From assembly GCA_964564905.1 (NCBI GenBank), contig CAZMCI010000018.1, forward strand, positions 1 through 18,027: DNA of 18,027 nt, read 5' to 3'. The notes beneath the pieces are model-generated. The model was not told the origin of the DNA. It made no database searches and worked only from the letters and a program-made list of their open reading frames with translations. Origin of the DNA: B75-G9 sp964564905 (lineage in GTDB: Archaea > Hadarchaeota > Hadarchaeia > Hadarchaeales > Hadarchaeaceae). This document shows, in pieces, positions 11,986 through 18,027 of the stretch. Position 1 is the stretch's first letter; every line of letters begins with the position of its first letter. The translations under genes and the position numbers were made by a program.

Positions 11986-13581
11986 ATGCGAGAACTGAAA
12001 AAGACGCTTTCCGTGTGTCCCGAATGTCTGAAAATCATCCCCGCGACCGTATTCGAGCGTGATGGAAAAGTATGGATGAGAAAAACCTGTGAGGAACACG
12101 GTGAGGTAGAGGACCTCTATTCGGGATCTTATGAGTGGTACAAGCGTGCAGAGCGTTATGCCCGAGATGGAAAAGGCGTGGAAAATCCACAGGTTACAAA
12201 GAGTAATCCAGTTTGTCCGAAAGATTGTGGGCTCTGCAGGTTACATCGCAGTCACACCGCGCTGGCAAACATAGTGGTGACGAATCGATGCGACCTGACC
12301 TGCTGGTACTGCTTCTTCTATGCGGGGAGGGTTGGTTACGTCTATGAGCCGACATTGAAAGAGATCGAGGACATGGTCAAAGTCCTCCGGAGCGAGAGAC
12401 CCATCCCATGTAATGCGGTTCAGCTTACCGGGGGAGAGCCATGTCTGCGAGACGACCTGCTGGAGATAATCAGAATAGTAAAATCGCACGGCATAGATCA
12501 CGTACAGCTTAACACCAACGGCATTAGGCTGGCCTACAACCCTGACCTCGTCGAACAGGTGAGGAAGGCCGGAGTAAACACTCTGTACCTCAGTTTCGAC
12601 GGAGTTTCGGAAAAAACCAATCCAAAAAACCACTGGGAGGTGCCCCAGCTCATGGAAAACTCAAGAAAAGCTGGGCTGGGGGTGGTTTTGGTCCCAACCG
12701 TTATCAATTCCGTCAACGACCACGAGGTCGGTGATATCCTAAAATTCGGTTTTAAAAATATGGACATCGTCAGGGGCGTGAATTACCAGCCGGTCTCCTT
12801 GGTTGGGAGGATGACCAAAAAAGAACGAGAACGCTATCGAATAACGAACTCCGATGTGATAAAGAAGATTGAAGAACAAACTGATGGTGCGATAAGGGAG
12901 GAAGATTTTTTCCCCGTGCCCACAGCTATGATCATAAGCGATTTTGTTACCTCGCTGACCAATCGCCCTATGTATGACCTAAGCAGCCATTTTGCCTGTG
13001 GTGCCGCCACATATGTGTTCAAGAGTAACGGGAACTTGATACCTATTACACGTTTTGTCGACGTGGAAGGTTTTTTGGAATATCTTGATGAGAAATCTCA
13101 AGAGCTCAAAGCCGGTAAAAACAAGATGCTTATTGTGGCAAAACTTCTTTACAACATAGGAAAATTTATCGACAAAAAGAAAAAGCCGAAGGGGATAGAC
13201 GTGGACAAGCTAATATTCAACGCTTTGATAAAGCATGATTATAGTGCCATAGGTCAGTTCCACATGAAGTCACTTTTTATAGGCATGATGCACTTCATGG
13301 ATCTTTACAATTATGACATAGAGCGGGTTAAACGCTGCTGTATTCACTATACCATGACCGATAATCGGGTTATACCCTTCTGCGCGTTCAACGTCATTCC
13401 GGAGTGGTATCGAGACAAAACCCAAGCGGCGCAGGGCATCTCTTTTGATGAATGGGAGAAAAAGACGGGCAGGAAGTTGAAGTCCGATCTTTACAGACGA
13501 AACGTGGAAAAACTAAAACAGAGTGAAGCATATAGAAAATTTTCCGAACAGATGGAGGAGATCAGGAGGGGAGTCTTCTGA
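11986..13581 (+). CDS. tes: Radical SAM protein, probable tetraether lipid synthase (Tes)
   Basis: The protein has 531 residues from the ATG at 11986. The radical-SAM cysteines C102, C106 and C109 (RCDLTCWYC) bind the SAM-cleaving 4Fe-4S cluster, and QLTGGEPCLR follows as the SAM-binding GGE motif. Before it are a rubredoxin-like N-terminal site (CPEC 11-14, C35, H38) and a second cysteine cluster, CPKDCGLC (77-84). A C-terminal block (CCIHY, PFCAFN) adds further ligands. This architecture matches the Tes family, which couples the phytanyl ends of two archaeol molecules into glycerol dialkyl glycerol tetraethers. GTG codons at 11968/11971 are in frame, but they lie inside the palindrome and too close to the TATA box, so 11986 is preferred. 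carS and the TrmB-like gene lie divergently, supporting a lipid role. Confidence 0.88.
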   Translation: MRELKKTLSVCPECLKIIPATVFERDGKVWMRKTCEEHGEVEDLYSGSYEWYKRAERYARDGKGVENPQVTKSNPVCPKDCGLCRLHRSHTALANIVVTNRCDLTCWYCFFYAGRVGYVYEPTLKEIEDMVKVLRSERPIPCNAVQLTGGEPCLRDDLLEIIRIVKSHGIDHVQLNTNGIRLAYNPDLVEQVRKAGVNTLYLSFDGVSEKTNPKNHWEVPQLMENSRKAGLGVVLVPTVINSVNDHEVGDILKFGFKNMDIVRGVNYQPVSLVGRMTKKERERYRITNSDVIKKIEEQTDGAIREEDFFPVPTAMIISDFVTSLTNRPMYDLSSHFACGAATYVFKSNGNLIPITRFVDVEGFLEYLDEKSQELKAGKNKMLIVAKLLYNIGKFIDKKKKPKGIDVDKLIFNALIKHDYSAIGQFHMKSLFIGMMHFMDLYNYDIERVKRCCIHYTMTDNRVIPFCAFNVIPEWYRDKTQAAQGISFDEWEKKTGRKLKSDLYRRNVEKLKQSEAYRKFSEQMEEIRRGVF

Positions 13582-13595
13582 TGGTCTTCAAGGGT

Positions 13596-13607
13596 AAGAT
13601 TTTTATA
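13596..13607 (+). promoter_or_regulatory. Likely TATA box of the thermosome operon
   Basis: TTTTTATAACCA lies 71-82 bases upstream of the thermosome ATG. A second AT-rich site (ATAATTAATAG, 13623-13633) could act instead. The first would leave a leader of about 45-50 nt ending in GGGGGATC, a good Shine-Dalgarno sequence. No heat-shock operator was recognised. Confidence 0.45.
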
Positions 13608-13677
13608 ACCAAAAAAGCGGTGATAATTAATAGAACATTCGCTAACAAACTAGGTAGAGGAATATAGGGGGATCCAT

Positions 13678-15330
13678 ATGGCTAGTCAATTAGGGGGACA
13701 ACCGATACTCATCCTTCCGGAAAAGGTGCAGCGGTATTTCGGTCGGGATGCGCAGCGCATGAACATCATGGCTGCGCGCACGATAGCTGAGGCAGTGAGA
13801 ACTACCCTTGGACCTCGTGGCATGGATAAAATGCTGGTGGATAACTTGGGCGACGTCACCATAACTAACGATGGAGTCACAATTTTGGACGAGATGGATG
13901 TAGAACATCCAGCTGCTAAAATGATGGTCGAAGTTTCCAAAGCTCAGGAGGACGAGGTGGGGGATGGAACCACCACTGCGGTTATCCTAGCTGGAGAGTT
14001 CCTCAAAAAAGCGGAGGAGATGCTCGATCAAGATATTCACCCAACGGTTATAGTGTCCGGTTACAGACTTGCCGCTGAAAAGGCATACGAGGTTTTGGAC
14101 AAAATGGCCGTGCCTATTTCAAAAGACGACGACAAGATCCTCAAACAGATAGCAAAAACTTCGATGAGTAGCAAAGGATCCGAAGCTCGCGGTGAAAAGC
14201 TCGCGGAACTTTGCACGAAAGCCGTTAAACAAATAGTAGAAGAGGTAAATGGCAAGCTGGAGGCGGATATCGACAATATCAAAATTGAGAAAAAAACTGG
14301 GGGAGGCTCTGCTGACTCCCAGCTTGTCCAGGGCATAGTTCTGGACAAAGAGGTAGTTCATCCTGGAATGCCAAAGCGAAAAGAGAACGCGAAGATAGCT
14401 CTTCTAAATCTGGCACTTGAGGTGAAAGAGACCGAGACCGATGCCAAGATAAACATAACAAATCCAGAACAGCTTAAAAACTTTCTCGAGGAAGAGCGAC
14501 GCATGTTGAAAGAAATGGTGGATCAGATAAAAAAGACAGGTGCGGATGTCGTGCTGTGCCAGAAAGGCATAGATGACATTGCTCAGCATTTTCTGGCCAA
14601 GGAGGGGATCCTTGCTGCCAGACGAGTGAAGGAATCAGACATGGAAAAATTATCACGTGCCACTGGTGGAAAAATCATCACAAATATCAAGGACTTGACC
14701 TCCAACGATCTGGGCTTTGCGGCCCTAGTTGAAGAACGCAAGATCGCAGGCGATGAAATGATATTTATTGAGGGATGCAAGGATCCAAAGGCCGTGAGTC
14801 TGTTGGTCCGTGGAGGAACCGAGCACGTAGTGGATGAAGCTGAGAGAGCAGTTCATGATGGGATTTCAGTGATATCCGCGGCAATAGAGGACGGAAAAAT
14901 TGTTCCGGGTGGTGGAGCGACAGAAATAGAGATCGCAAAAGAATTGCGCGAATTTTCCGGTAAGGTTGGAGGAAGAGAAGCTCTTGCCGTAAACGCATTT
15001 GCGGATGCGATGGAGATCATTCCTAGGACGCTCGCAGAAAACGCTGGGCTGGATCCGATTGATATTTTGGTACAGCTCAGGTCTGCTCACGAAAAAGACG
15101 GAAAAAACATCGGTATTGATGTTCCGACCGGAAAGATCCAGAACACTTTGGAACTTGGGATAGTCGAGCCATTACGGGTGAAACTTCAGGCTATTAAGTC
15201 TGCGACCGAAGTAGTGGAATTGATTTTGAGAATAGATGACGTTATAGCTGCAGGGAAACTTGAAAAAGAAAAAGAGGAGAAGGGTCCAGGGGGAGCCCCT
15301 CCGGCTGGTGGCATGCCACCTATGTATTAA
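13678..15330 (+). CDS. ths: Thermosome subunit (group II chaperonin)
   Basis: The protein has 550 residues, the usual length. The nucleotide-binding motifs are LGPRGMDKML (about residues 44-53), TNDGVTIL (63-70) and VGDGTTTAV (94-102). The catalytic aspartate lies in AVHDGISV (D394) and the glycine-rich loop is KIVPGGGATEIE (407-418). The apical domain (about 215-365) contains the helical-protrusion region after residue 240. The C-terminus is glycine, proline and methionine rich (GGAPPAGGMPPMY), like the GGM tails that project into the cavity. It folds proteins in an ATP-driven double ring without a GroES-type lid. Whether it forms a homo-oligomer or partners a second subunit cannot be told. 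The AAAGGGGGATC after its stop serves the downstream rpoK gene. Confidence 0.98.
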   Translation: MASQLGGQPILILPEKVQRYFGRDAQRMNIMAARTIAEAVRTTLGPRGMDKMLVDNLGDVTITNDGVTILDEMDVEHPAAKMMVEVSKAQEDEVGDGTTTAVILAGEFLKKAEEMLDQDIHPTVIVSGYRLAAEKAYEVLDKMAVPISKDDDKILKQIAKTSMSSKGSEARGEKLAELCTKAVKQIVEEVNGKLEADIDNIKIEKKTGGGSADSQLVQGIVLDKEVVHPGMPKRKENAKIALLNLALEVKETETDAKINITNPEQLKNFLEEERRMLKEMVDQIKKTGADVVLCQKGIDDIAQHFLAKEGILAARRVKESDMEKLSRATGGKIITNIKDLTSNDLGFAALVEERKIAGDEMIFIEGCKDPKAVSLLVRGGTEHVVDEAERAVHDGISVISAAIEDGKIVPGGGATEIEIAKELREFSGKVGGREALAVNAFADAMEIIPRTLAENAGLDPIDILVQLRSAHEKDGKNIGIDVPTGKIQNTLELGIVEPLRVKLQAIKSATEVVELILRIDDVIAAGKLEKEKEEKGPGGAPPAGGMPPMY

Positions 15331-15345
15331 AAAGGGGGATCTCCC

Positions 15346-15558
15346 ATTTTTCCTAAAAAATATACTCGTTATGAAAAAGCAAGAATTATCGGTGCTAGAG
15401 CGCTTCAGATATCCATGGGTGCACCAGTTTTGGTTGAGGTCCCGGAAAACGTTACAAATCCGATCGATATAGCATTGCTGGAGTTTGAAAAAAACGCAAT
15501 ACCGATAACAGTCGTGCGGAGACTTCCAGAAGAAAAGAGAGCTTCCAGCTTAGGATAG
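15346..15558 (+). CDS. rpoK: RNA polymerase subunit K (Rpb6 homolog), apparent AUU start
   Basis: Seventy residues read from ATT at 15346. The core KYTRYEKARIIGARALQISM (residues 5-24), followed by GAPVLV and, near the end, IPITVVRRLPEEKR, is diagnostic of RpoK. RpoK clamps the assembly of the large subunits. The frame is the same as the thermosome's, separated only by its TAA (15328-15330) and five codons. There is no ATG, GTG or TTG between that stop and the conserved core. ATT at 15346 sits seven bases behind GGGGG in GGGGGATC, an excellent Shine-Dalgarno. The next in-frame ATG at 15415 would delete a third of the protein. The start is therefore most probably AUU, unless the T is a sequencing error for G. 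It ends with TAG at 15556-15558. Confidence 0.9.
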   Translation: MFPKKYTRYEKARIIGARALQISMGAPVLVEVPENVTNPIDIALLEFEKNAIPITVVRRLPEEKRASSLG

Positions 15559-15573
15559 TCGTCACGAAAAGGC

Positions 15574-15579
15574 TTTTTT
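15574..15579 (+). terminator. Oligo-T terminator after rpoK
   Basis: TTTTTT follows the rpoK stop codon by 15 bases and is preceded by GGC. Oligo-T runs like this terminate archaeal RNA polymerase. The fen promoter begins just downstream. Confidence 0.45.
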
Positions 15580-15587
15580 GTCAAATT

Positions 15588-15595
15588 CTTTAAAT
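15588..15595 (+). promoter_or_regulatory. TATA box of fen
   Basis: CTTTAAAT lies about 30-37 bases upstream of the fen ATG at 15625, the spacing expected for a short-leader archaeal transcript. The placement right after the rpoK terminator supports an independent transcription unit. Confidence 0.5.
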
Positions 15596-15624
15596 TCATT
15601 GGACAACCCTTAGTTTGGGCTTGT

Positions 15625-16653
15625 ATGGGCGTTCAGCTCGGTGATATCGTACCAAAACAAAAAATCGAATTGGAGCAGTTACGAGGACGCATAATAGCTA
15701 TAGATGCCATGAACTCGCTTTATCAGTTTCTTTCTATAATACGGCAGCGTGATGGGGAACTTCTTCGTGATTCAAAAGGCAGGATAACTTCCCATCTTTC
15801 CGGTCTTTTCTACAGGACCGCAAACTTGGTGGAGGCTGGAATTCGGCCAATCTATGTGTTTGATGGGGAACCTCCGAGGCTGAAACAGCGTACCGTAGAA
15901 CAACGCCGGGCGGTGAGAGCGGAGGCCGAGGACAAATGGGCTAGGGCTCTCAGAGAAGGCAGGATCGAAGAGGCCAAAAAATTTGCTCAGCGTGCGGGAC
16001 GAGTGAATGAGGAAATGGTCAAGCAGGCCAAGACTTTGGTGGAGTACATGGGATTACCGTGGGTTCAGGCTCCGGGGGAGGGGGAGGCCCAAGCGGCATA
16101 TCTGGCCCAGCGTGGTGATGCGTGGGCTGTTGCGAGTCAAGACTTTGATTCCCTTTTGTTCGGAGCTTCAACACTGGTACGCAACTTGGCAATTACGGGT
16201 CGGAGAAAGCTCCCAGGAAAAGATGTATACATAATGGTTTCTCCAGAGGTGATCGAACTAAAATCGGTTCTTGAAAAGTTGGAGTTGTCTCGTGAACAAC
16301 TTGTTGACGTGGGCATATTGGTTGGTACCGACTACAACGAGGGGATTAAGGGGATAGGACCGAAAAAAGCATTGGAACTTGTGAAAGAAAAAGGAACTCT
16401 CCTCGAAATAGTAAAGACCAAACTAGGGGAAAAATTTGAGGTGGATCCCACTGAGGTACGAGAGATATTTCTAAAACCAAATGTGACGGATAAGTACCAA
16501 GTAAGATGGAGAAGACCGGATCCAGAGCGCATAAAGAAGTTCTTATGTGATGAACATGATTTTTCTGAATCCCGTGTTCAAACGGGGATAGATAAATTAG
16601 CCAGAGGACTGGACGCGCACGGACAGACTTCTCTAGAAAAATGGTTTGGGTAA
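15625..16653 (+). CDS. fen: Flap endonuclease 1
   Basis: The protein has 342 residues. All active-site acidic residues are present: D27 (IIAIDAMN), D80 (YVFDGEPP), E152 and E154 (APGEGEAQAAY), D173 and D175 (ASQDFDSLLFG), and D236 (LVGTDYNEGIKGIGPKKAL). The last motif belongs to the helix-hairpin-helix that grips duplex DNA. The C-terminus QTSLEKWF (334-341) is a PCNA-interacting peptide of the QxxLxxWF type. FEN-1 removes 5' flaps during Okazaki fragment maturation and long-patch repair. It ends at TAA 16651-16653, directly abutting the stop codon of the convergent pcm gene (TCA at 16654-16656). Confidence 0.98.
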   Translation: MGVQLGDIVPKQKIELEQLRGRIIAIDAMNSLYQFLSIIRQRDGELLRDSKGRITSHLSGLFYRTANLVEAGIRPIYVFDGEPPRLKQRTVEQRRAVRAEAEDKWARALREGRIEEAKKFAQRAGRVNEEMVKQAKTLVEYMGLPWVQAPGEGEAQAAYLAQRGDAWAVASQDFDSLLFGASTLVRNLAITGRRKLPGKDVYIMVSPEVIELKSVLEKLELSREQLVDVGILVGTDYNEGIKGIGPKKALELVKEKGTLLEIVKTKLGEKFEVDPTEVREIFLKPNVTDKYQVRWRRPDPERIKKFLCDEHDFSESRVQTGIDKLARGLDAHGQTSLEKWFG

Positions 16654-17304
16654 TCACTTCCATCCGTATTTACCTATCAGGGGCACGAATGAACATCCAC
16701 AATATCTGTGGATTTTCAATTTTCCATCGCCAGTCTTTTCCAAGACCGTCCAGACCTGGTGCATATATTGCTCCCCCACCGGGGCCCCCAGTTTTCCGCC
16801 TCTCTTGAGCTGTTCGATGAGTGGTTTTGGGGGGGCCGGAGCGCAGGCGGTCACAAGGATCCTGTCCCAAGGCGCCTCTTCCTCATAGCCCTGGGTTCCA
16901 TCCCCCACGATGACCCTGATCCAGTCATACCCGGTTTTCCTGAGGTTGTTCCTAGCAAATTCTGCAAGTTCTGGCACCCGTTCGATGGTGATGATTTTTC
17001 CGGTGCGCCCAACTATTTCTGCTACGAGAGCAGCATTGTACCCTGACCCGCTGCCTACCTCCAGTACTTTTTGACCTTTCCTGAGGTCTAGTGATTCCAT
17101 CATTATCGCGATCATGCTGGGAGCGGAGATGGTCTGTCCGTAGCCGATCGAAAGCGGCTGGTCGGCATAAGAATACTCTCTAAGGGTTTCTGGGACAAAT
17201 TTCTGGCGTGGAACATTTTTAAAAGCCTTTATAACTTCAGGGTCGTGGAGGTAACCCTCACGGATCAAGTTTTCTATCAGACGTTTTTGCTCTATCTCCA
17301 GCAT
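16654..17304 (-). CDS. pcm: Protein-L-isoaspartate O-methyltransferase
   Basis: The protein has 216 residues from the ATG at 17304 (a TTG at 17313 is an alternative). The isoaspartate-binding signature QPLSIGYGQTISAPSMIA is followed by SAM-binding motif I, KVLEVGSGSGYNAALVAEI. Motif II/post I, IITIERVPELAEFARNNL, and the acidic VIVGDGTQGYEEEAPWD segment complete the Rossmann fold. The C-terminal LGAPVG and VPLIGKYGWK ends are typical of the family. It repairs isoaspartyl residues that arise from deamidation of asparagine and isomerisation of aspartate, damage that rises with temperature. It is convergent with fen, with no spacer, and divergent from the DUF371 gene across about 40-50 bp. Confidence 0.96.
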   Translation of the reverse strand: MLEIEQKRLIENLIREGYLHDPEVIKAFKNVPRQKFVPETLREYSYADQPLSIGYGQTISAPSMIAIMMESLDLRKGQKVLEVGSGSGYNAALVAEIVGRTGKIITIERVPELAEFARNNLRKTGYDWIRVIVGDGTQGYEEEAPWDRILVTACAPAPPKPLIEQLKRGGKLGAPVGEQYMHQVWTVLEKTGDGKLKIHRYCGCSFVPLIGKYGWK

Positions 17305-17353
17305 TTCGACCAAAGTTAATATTTTTCCTTTAGATTAAGAGGTTGGAGGTCAA

Positions 17354-17767
17354 ATGGTTTGGGTCATCACAGCGTGGGGTCACCCAAAGATCACAGCAAC
17401 GCATCCGACCACATTTATGGTCACAACTGATCCGGAAATAACCCCAAAAGGAAACTGTGTCATTGGTGTCAGGTCGGACATGTCTGCCTCTACTCTTCCT
17501 TCCGAACTGAGAGATGTCCTCAGATCTGGAGAGGAACTGCTCATAACGCTTGAGGTGGGAAATAAGATCGAAAAAGTCCGTGCTCGGGGCCATCCTTCAC
17601 TGGTGTTAGATCATCCTACGGATCTAGTCGTGAGGAAAAGCAACTTCGTCTGCGGACGAACTTTGGCCATCAATGCAGATAAATCGGCGGCAGACTTGTC
17701 CAGAAGTCTCATCACCGCTTTACACAGACCGGAGGCGAGGCTCAGGATAAGGATAGAAACTACCTAA
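17354..17767 (+). CDS. DUF371 family protein
   Basis: The protein has 137 residues. The start segment WGHPKITATHPTTFMVTTDPEITPKGNCVIGV is the recognisable DUF371 pattern: histidine-rich early strands and the 'TP.GDC.IGV' block. A second 'ARGHPSLVLDHPTDLVVRKS' block repeats the layout, and a C-terminal helix (about 110-130) ends in RLRIRIET. The family is restricted to archaea and its function is unknown. The ATG at 17354 is preceded by GGAGGTC three to five bases upstream. Its last eight bases overlap the end of the convergent Trm112-like gene. Confidence 0.9.
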   Translation: MVWVITAWGHPKITATHPTTFMVTTDPEITPKGNCVIGVRSDMSASTLPSELRDVLRSGEELLITLEVGNKIEKVRARGHPSLVLDHPTDLVVRKSNFVCGRTLAINADKSAADLSRSLITALHRPEARLRIRIETT

Positions 17768-17924
17768 GCTCTTCGGGGAGCATATTTGGTATACCGTTCA
17801 CGATTGGAAATTCCCGTCCACACTTCTGGCAAATCAGCTTTTTTCCCTTCAGCTTCAAACTCTGTTTACACACAGGGCAGGCCAGTATCTCGAGTAGCTC
17901 CTTACTGATCGGTGACTTTGACAT
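17760..17924 (-). CDS. Trm112-like zinc-ribbon protein
   Basis: The protein has 54 residues from ATG 17924 to TAG 17760-17762. It reads KELLEILACPVCKQSLKL, then a second CxxC pair in LICQKCGREFP, and then IVNGIPNMLPEE. The paired CPVC and CQKC cysteines and the 'FPIVNGIPNML' end match the Trm112/YcaR (UPF0434) family. Eukaryotic and archaeal Trm112 proteins are obligate activators of several methyltransferases acting on tRNA, rRNA and release factors. The partner here is unknown; it need not be the nearby pcm product. TTTAAAAC on this strand near 17948-17955 is a possible TATA box. Its 3' end overlaps the DUF371 gene by eight bases. Confidence 0.88.
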   Translation of the reverse strand: MSKSPISKELLEILACPVCKQSLKLKGKKLICQKCGREFPIVNGIPNMLPEELR

Positions 17925-17972
17925 GTTCCCAGATGTATCTTGTTTTCTGTTTTAAATCGTTTTAACTCTGTT

Positions 17973-18012
17973 AGCGGGAAGTCCCCCTGCGAAAGCTGGG
18001 GGGTGAGAGCTG
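17973..18012 (+). repeat. Second IS605-type right-end / omega-RNA-like hairpin
   Basis: AGCGGGAAG, then CCCCC (17983-17987) paired with GGGGG (17998-18002), encloses GC-GAAA-GC with the tetraloop at 17991-17994. The core matches the hairpin at 3857-3882 nearly base for base (AGCGGGAAG, CCCC, GCGAAAGCTGG). In frame it reads AGSPPAKAGG followed by TGA, the same style of TnpB tail as the first copy. No TnpB coding sequence lies upstream; the Trm112-like gene occupies that side. The right-hand part of the element falls beyond the window. Function as a stand-alone RNA or a MITE end is possible but unproven. Confidence 0.55.
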
Positions 18013-18027
18013 CTTTTCCCGTTTATA

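Noticed and set aside
13581..13667. 28-codon frame starting at the ATG overlapping the tes stop codon
   Set aside because: It covers the thermosome TATA region, is very short, and shows no recognisable composition or motif. The ATG overlap with TGA is likely chance.
13686..13940. Minus-strand frames inside the thermosome gene (several, up to 95 codons)
   Set aside because: They are antisense to a strongly conserved gene, have no promoter or Shine-Dalgarno, and have serine- and leucine-rich translations typical of antisense frames.
1..18027. CRISPR array, rRNA genes or an intact insertion sequence
   Set aside because: No regularly spaced direct repeats, rRNA sequence or complete transposase frame was found. 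Only the TnpB tail relics are present.

Overview
This is an archaeal chromosome segment, densely packed with mostly informational and housekeeping genes. The markers are archaeal: group II chaperonin (thermosome), FEN-1 with a PCNA-binding tail, archaeal DnaG, Pelota, RNA polymerase subunit K, CDP-archaeol synthase, a radical-SAM protein resembling tetraether lipid synthase, and TATA-like boxes near start codons. DnaG and CarS fit a euryarchaeal or deeply branching lineage. The tetraether synthase candidate and protein-L-isoaspartate methyltransferase fit, but do not prove, a thermophile. I cannot name the genus.

Layout. 1-134: C-terminal end of a gene whose tail resembles an Orc1/Cdc6 winged helix (weak). 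176-253: tRNA-Pro(CGG) with encoded CCA; the end of a convergent secreted beta-propeller gene runs through it in antisense. 1481-3700 (minus): a COG2509-type flavoprotein and an archaeal ICC-like metallophosphoesterase. 3744-3917: a fossil TnpB C-terminal tail with hairpins, a remnant of an IS200/IS605-family element; a similar hairpin lies at the window's right edge. 3935-5972 (minus): Zot-like P-loop ATPase, Pelota and a two-helix membrane peptide. 6042-7800: an N-acetyltransferase convergent with dnaG, which has a leader of about 150 nt holding a small ORF and a hairpin.

7847-9022: divergent genes for a COG2426 membrane protein and a phosphoribosyltransferase. 9039-11911 (minus): a probable operon of TrmB-like regulator, carS, PfkB sugar/nucleoside kinase, a 56-residue zinc-ribbon protein and a small TOPRIM protein. 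Divergent from it is the tes-like gene. A 23-bp near-perfect palindrome sits between the tes TATA box and the tes start, next to the regulator gene. This suggests a local circuit controlling membrane lipid synthesis: CarS makes CDP-archaeol and Tes joins lipid tails into tetraethers.

13678-16653 (plus): thermosome, rpoK (apparently starting at an AUU codon behind a strong Shine-Dalgarno sequence) and fen-1. 16654-17924: pcm (minus), a DUF371 protein (plus) and a Trm112-like zinc-ribbon protein (minus).

Three small genes (zinc ribbon 9459-9629, rpoK 15346-15558, Trm112-like 17760-17924) were found by reading the sequence directly. No CRISPR array, rRNA or intact transposase is present. The observations most worth following up are the palindrome in the lipid-gene cluster, the AUU start of rpoK, and the two TnpB/omega-RNA-like relics.
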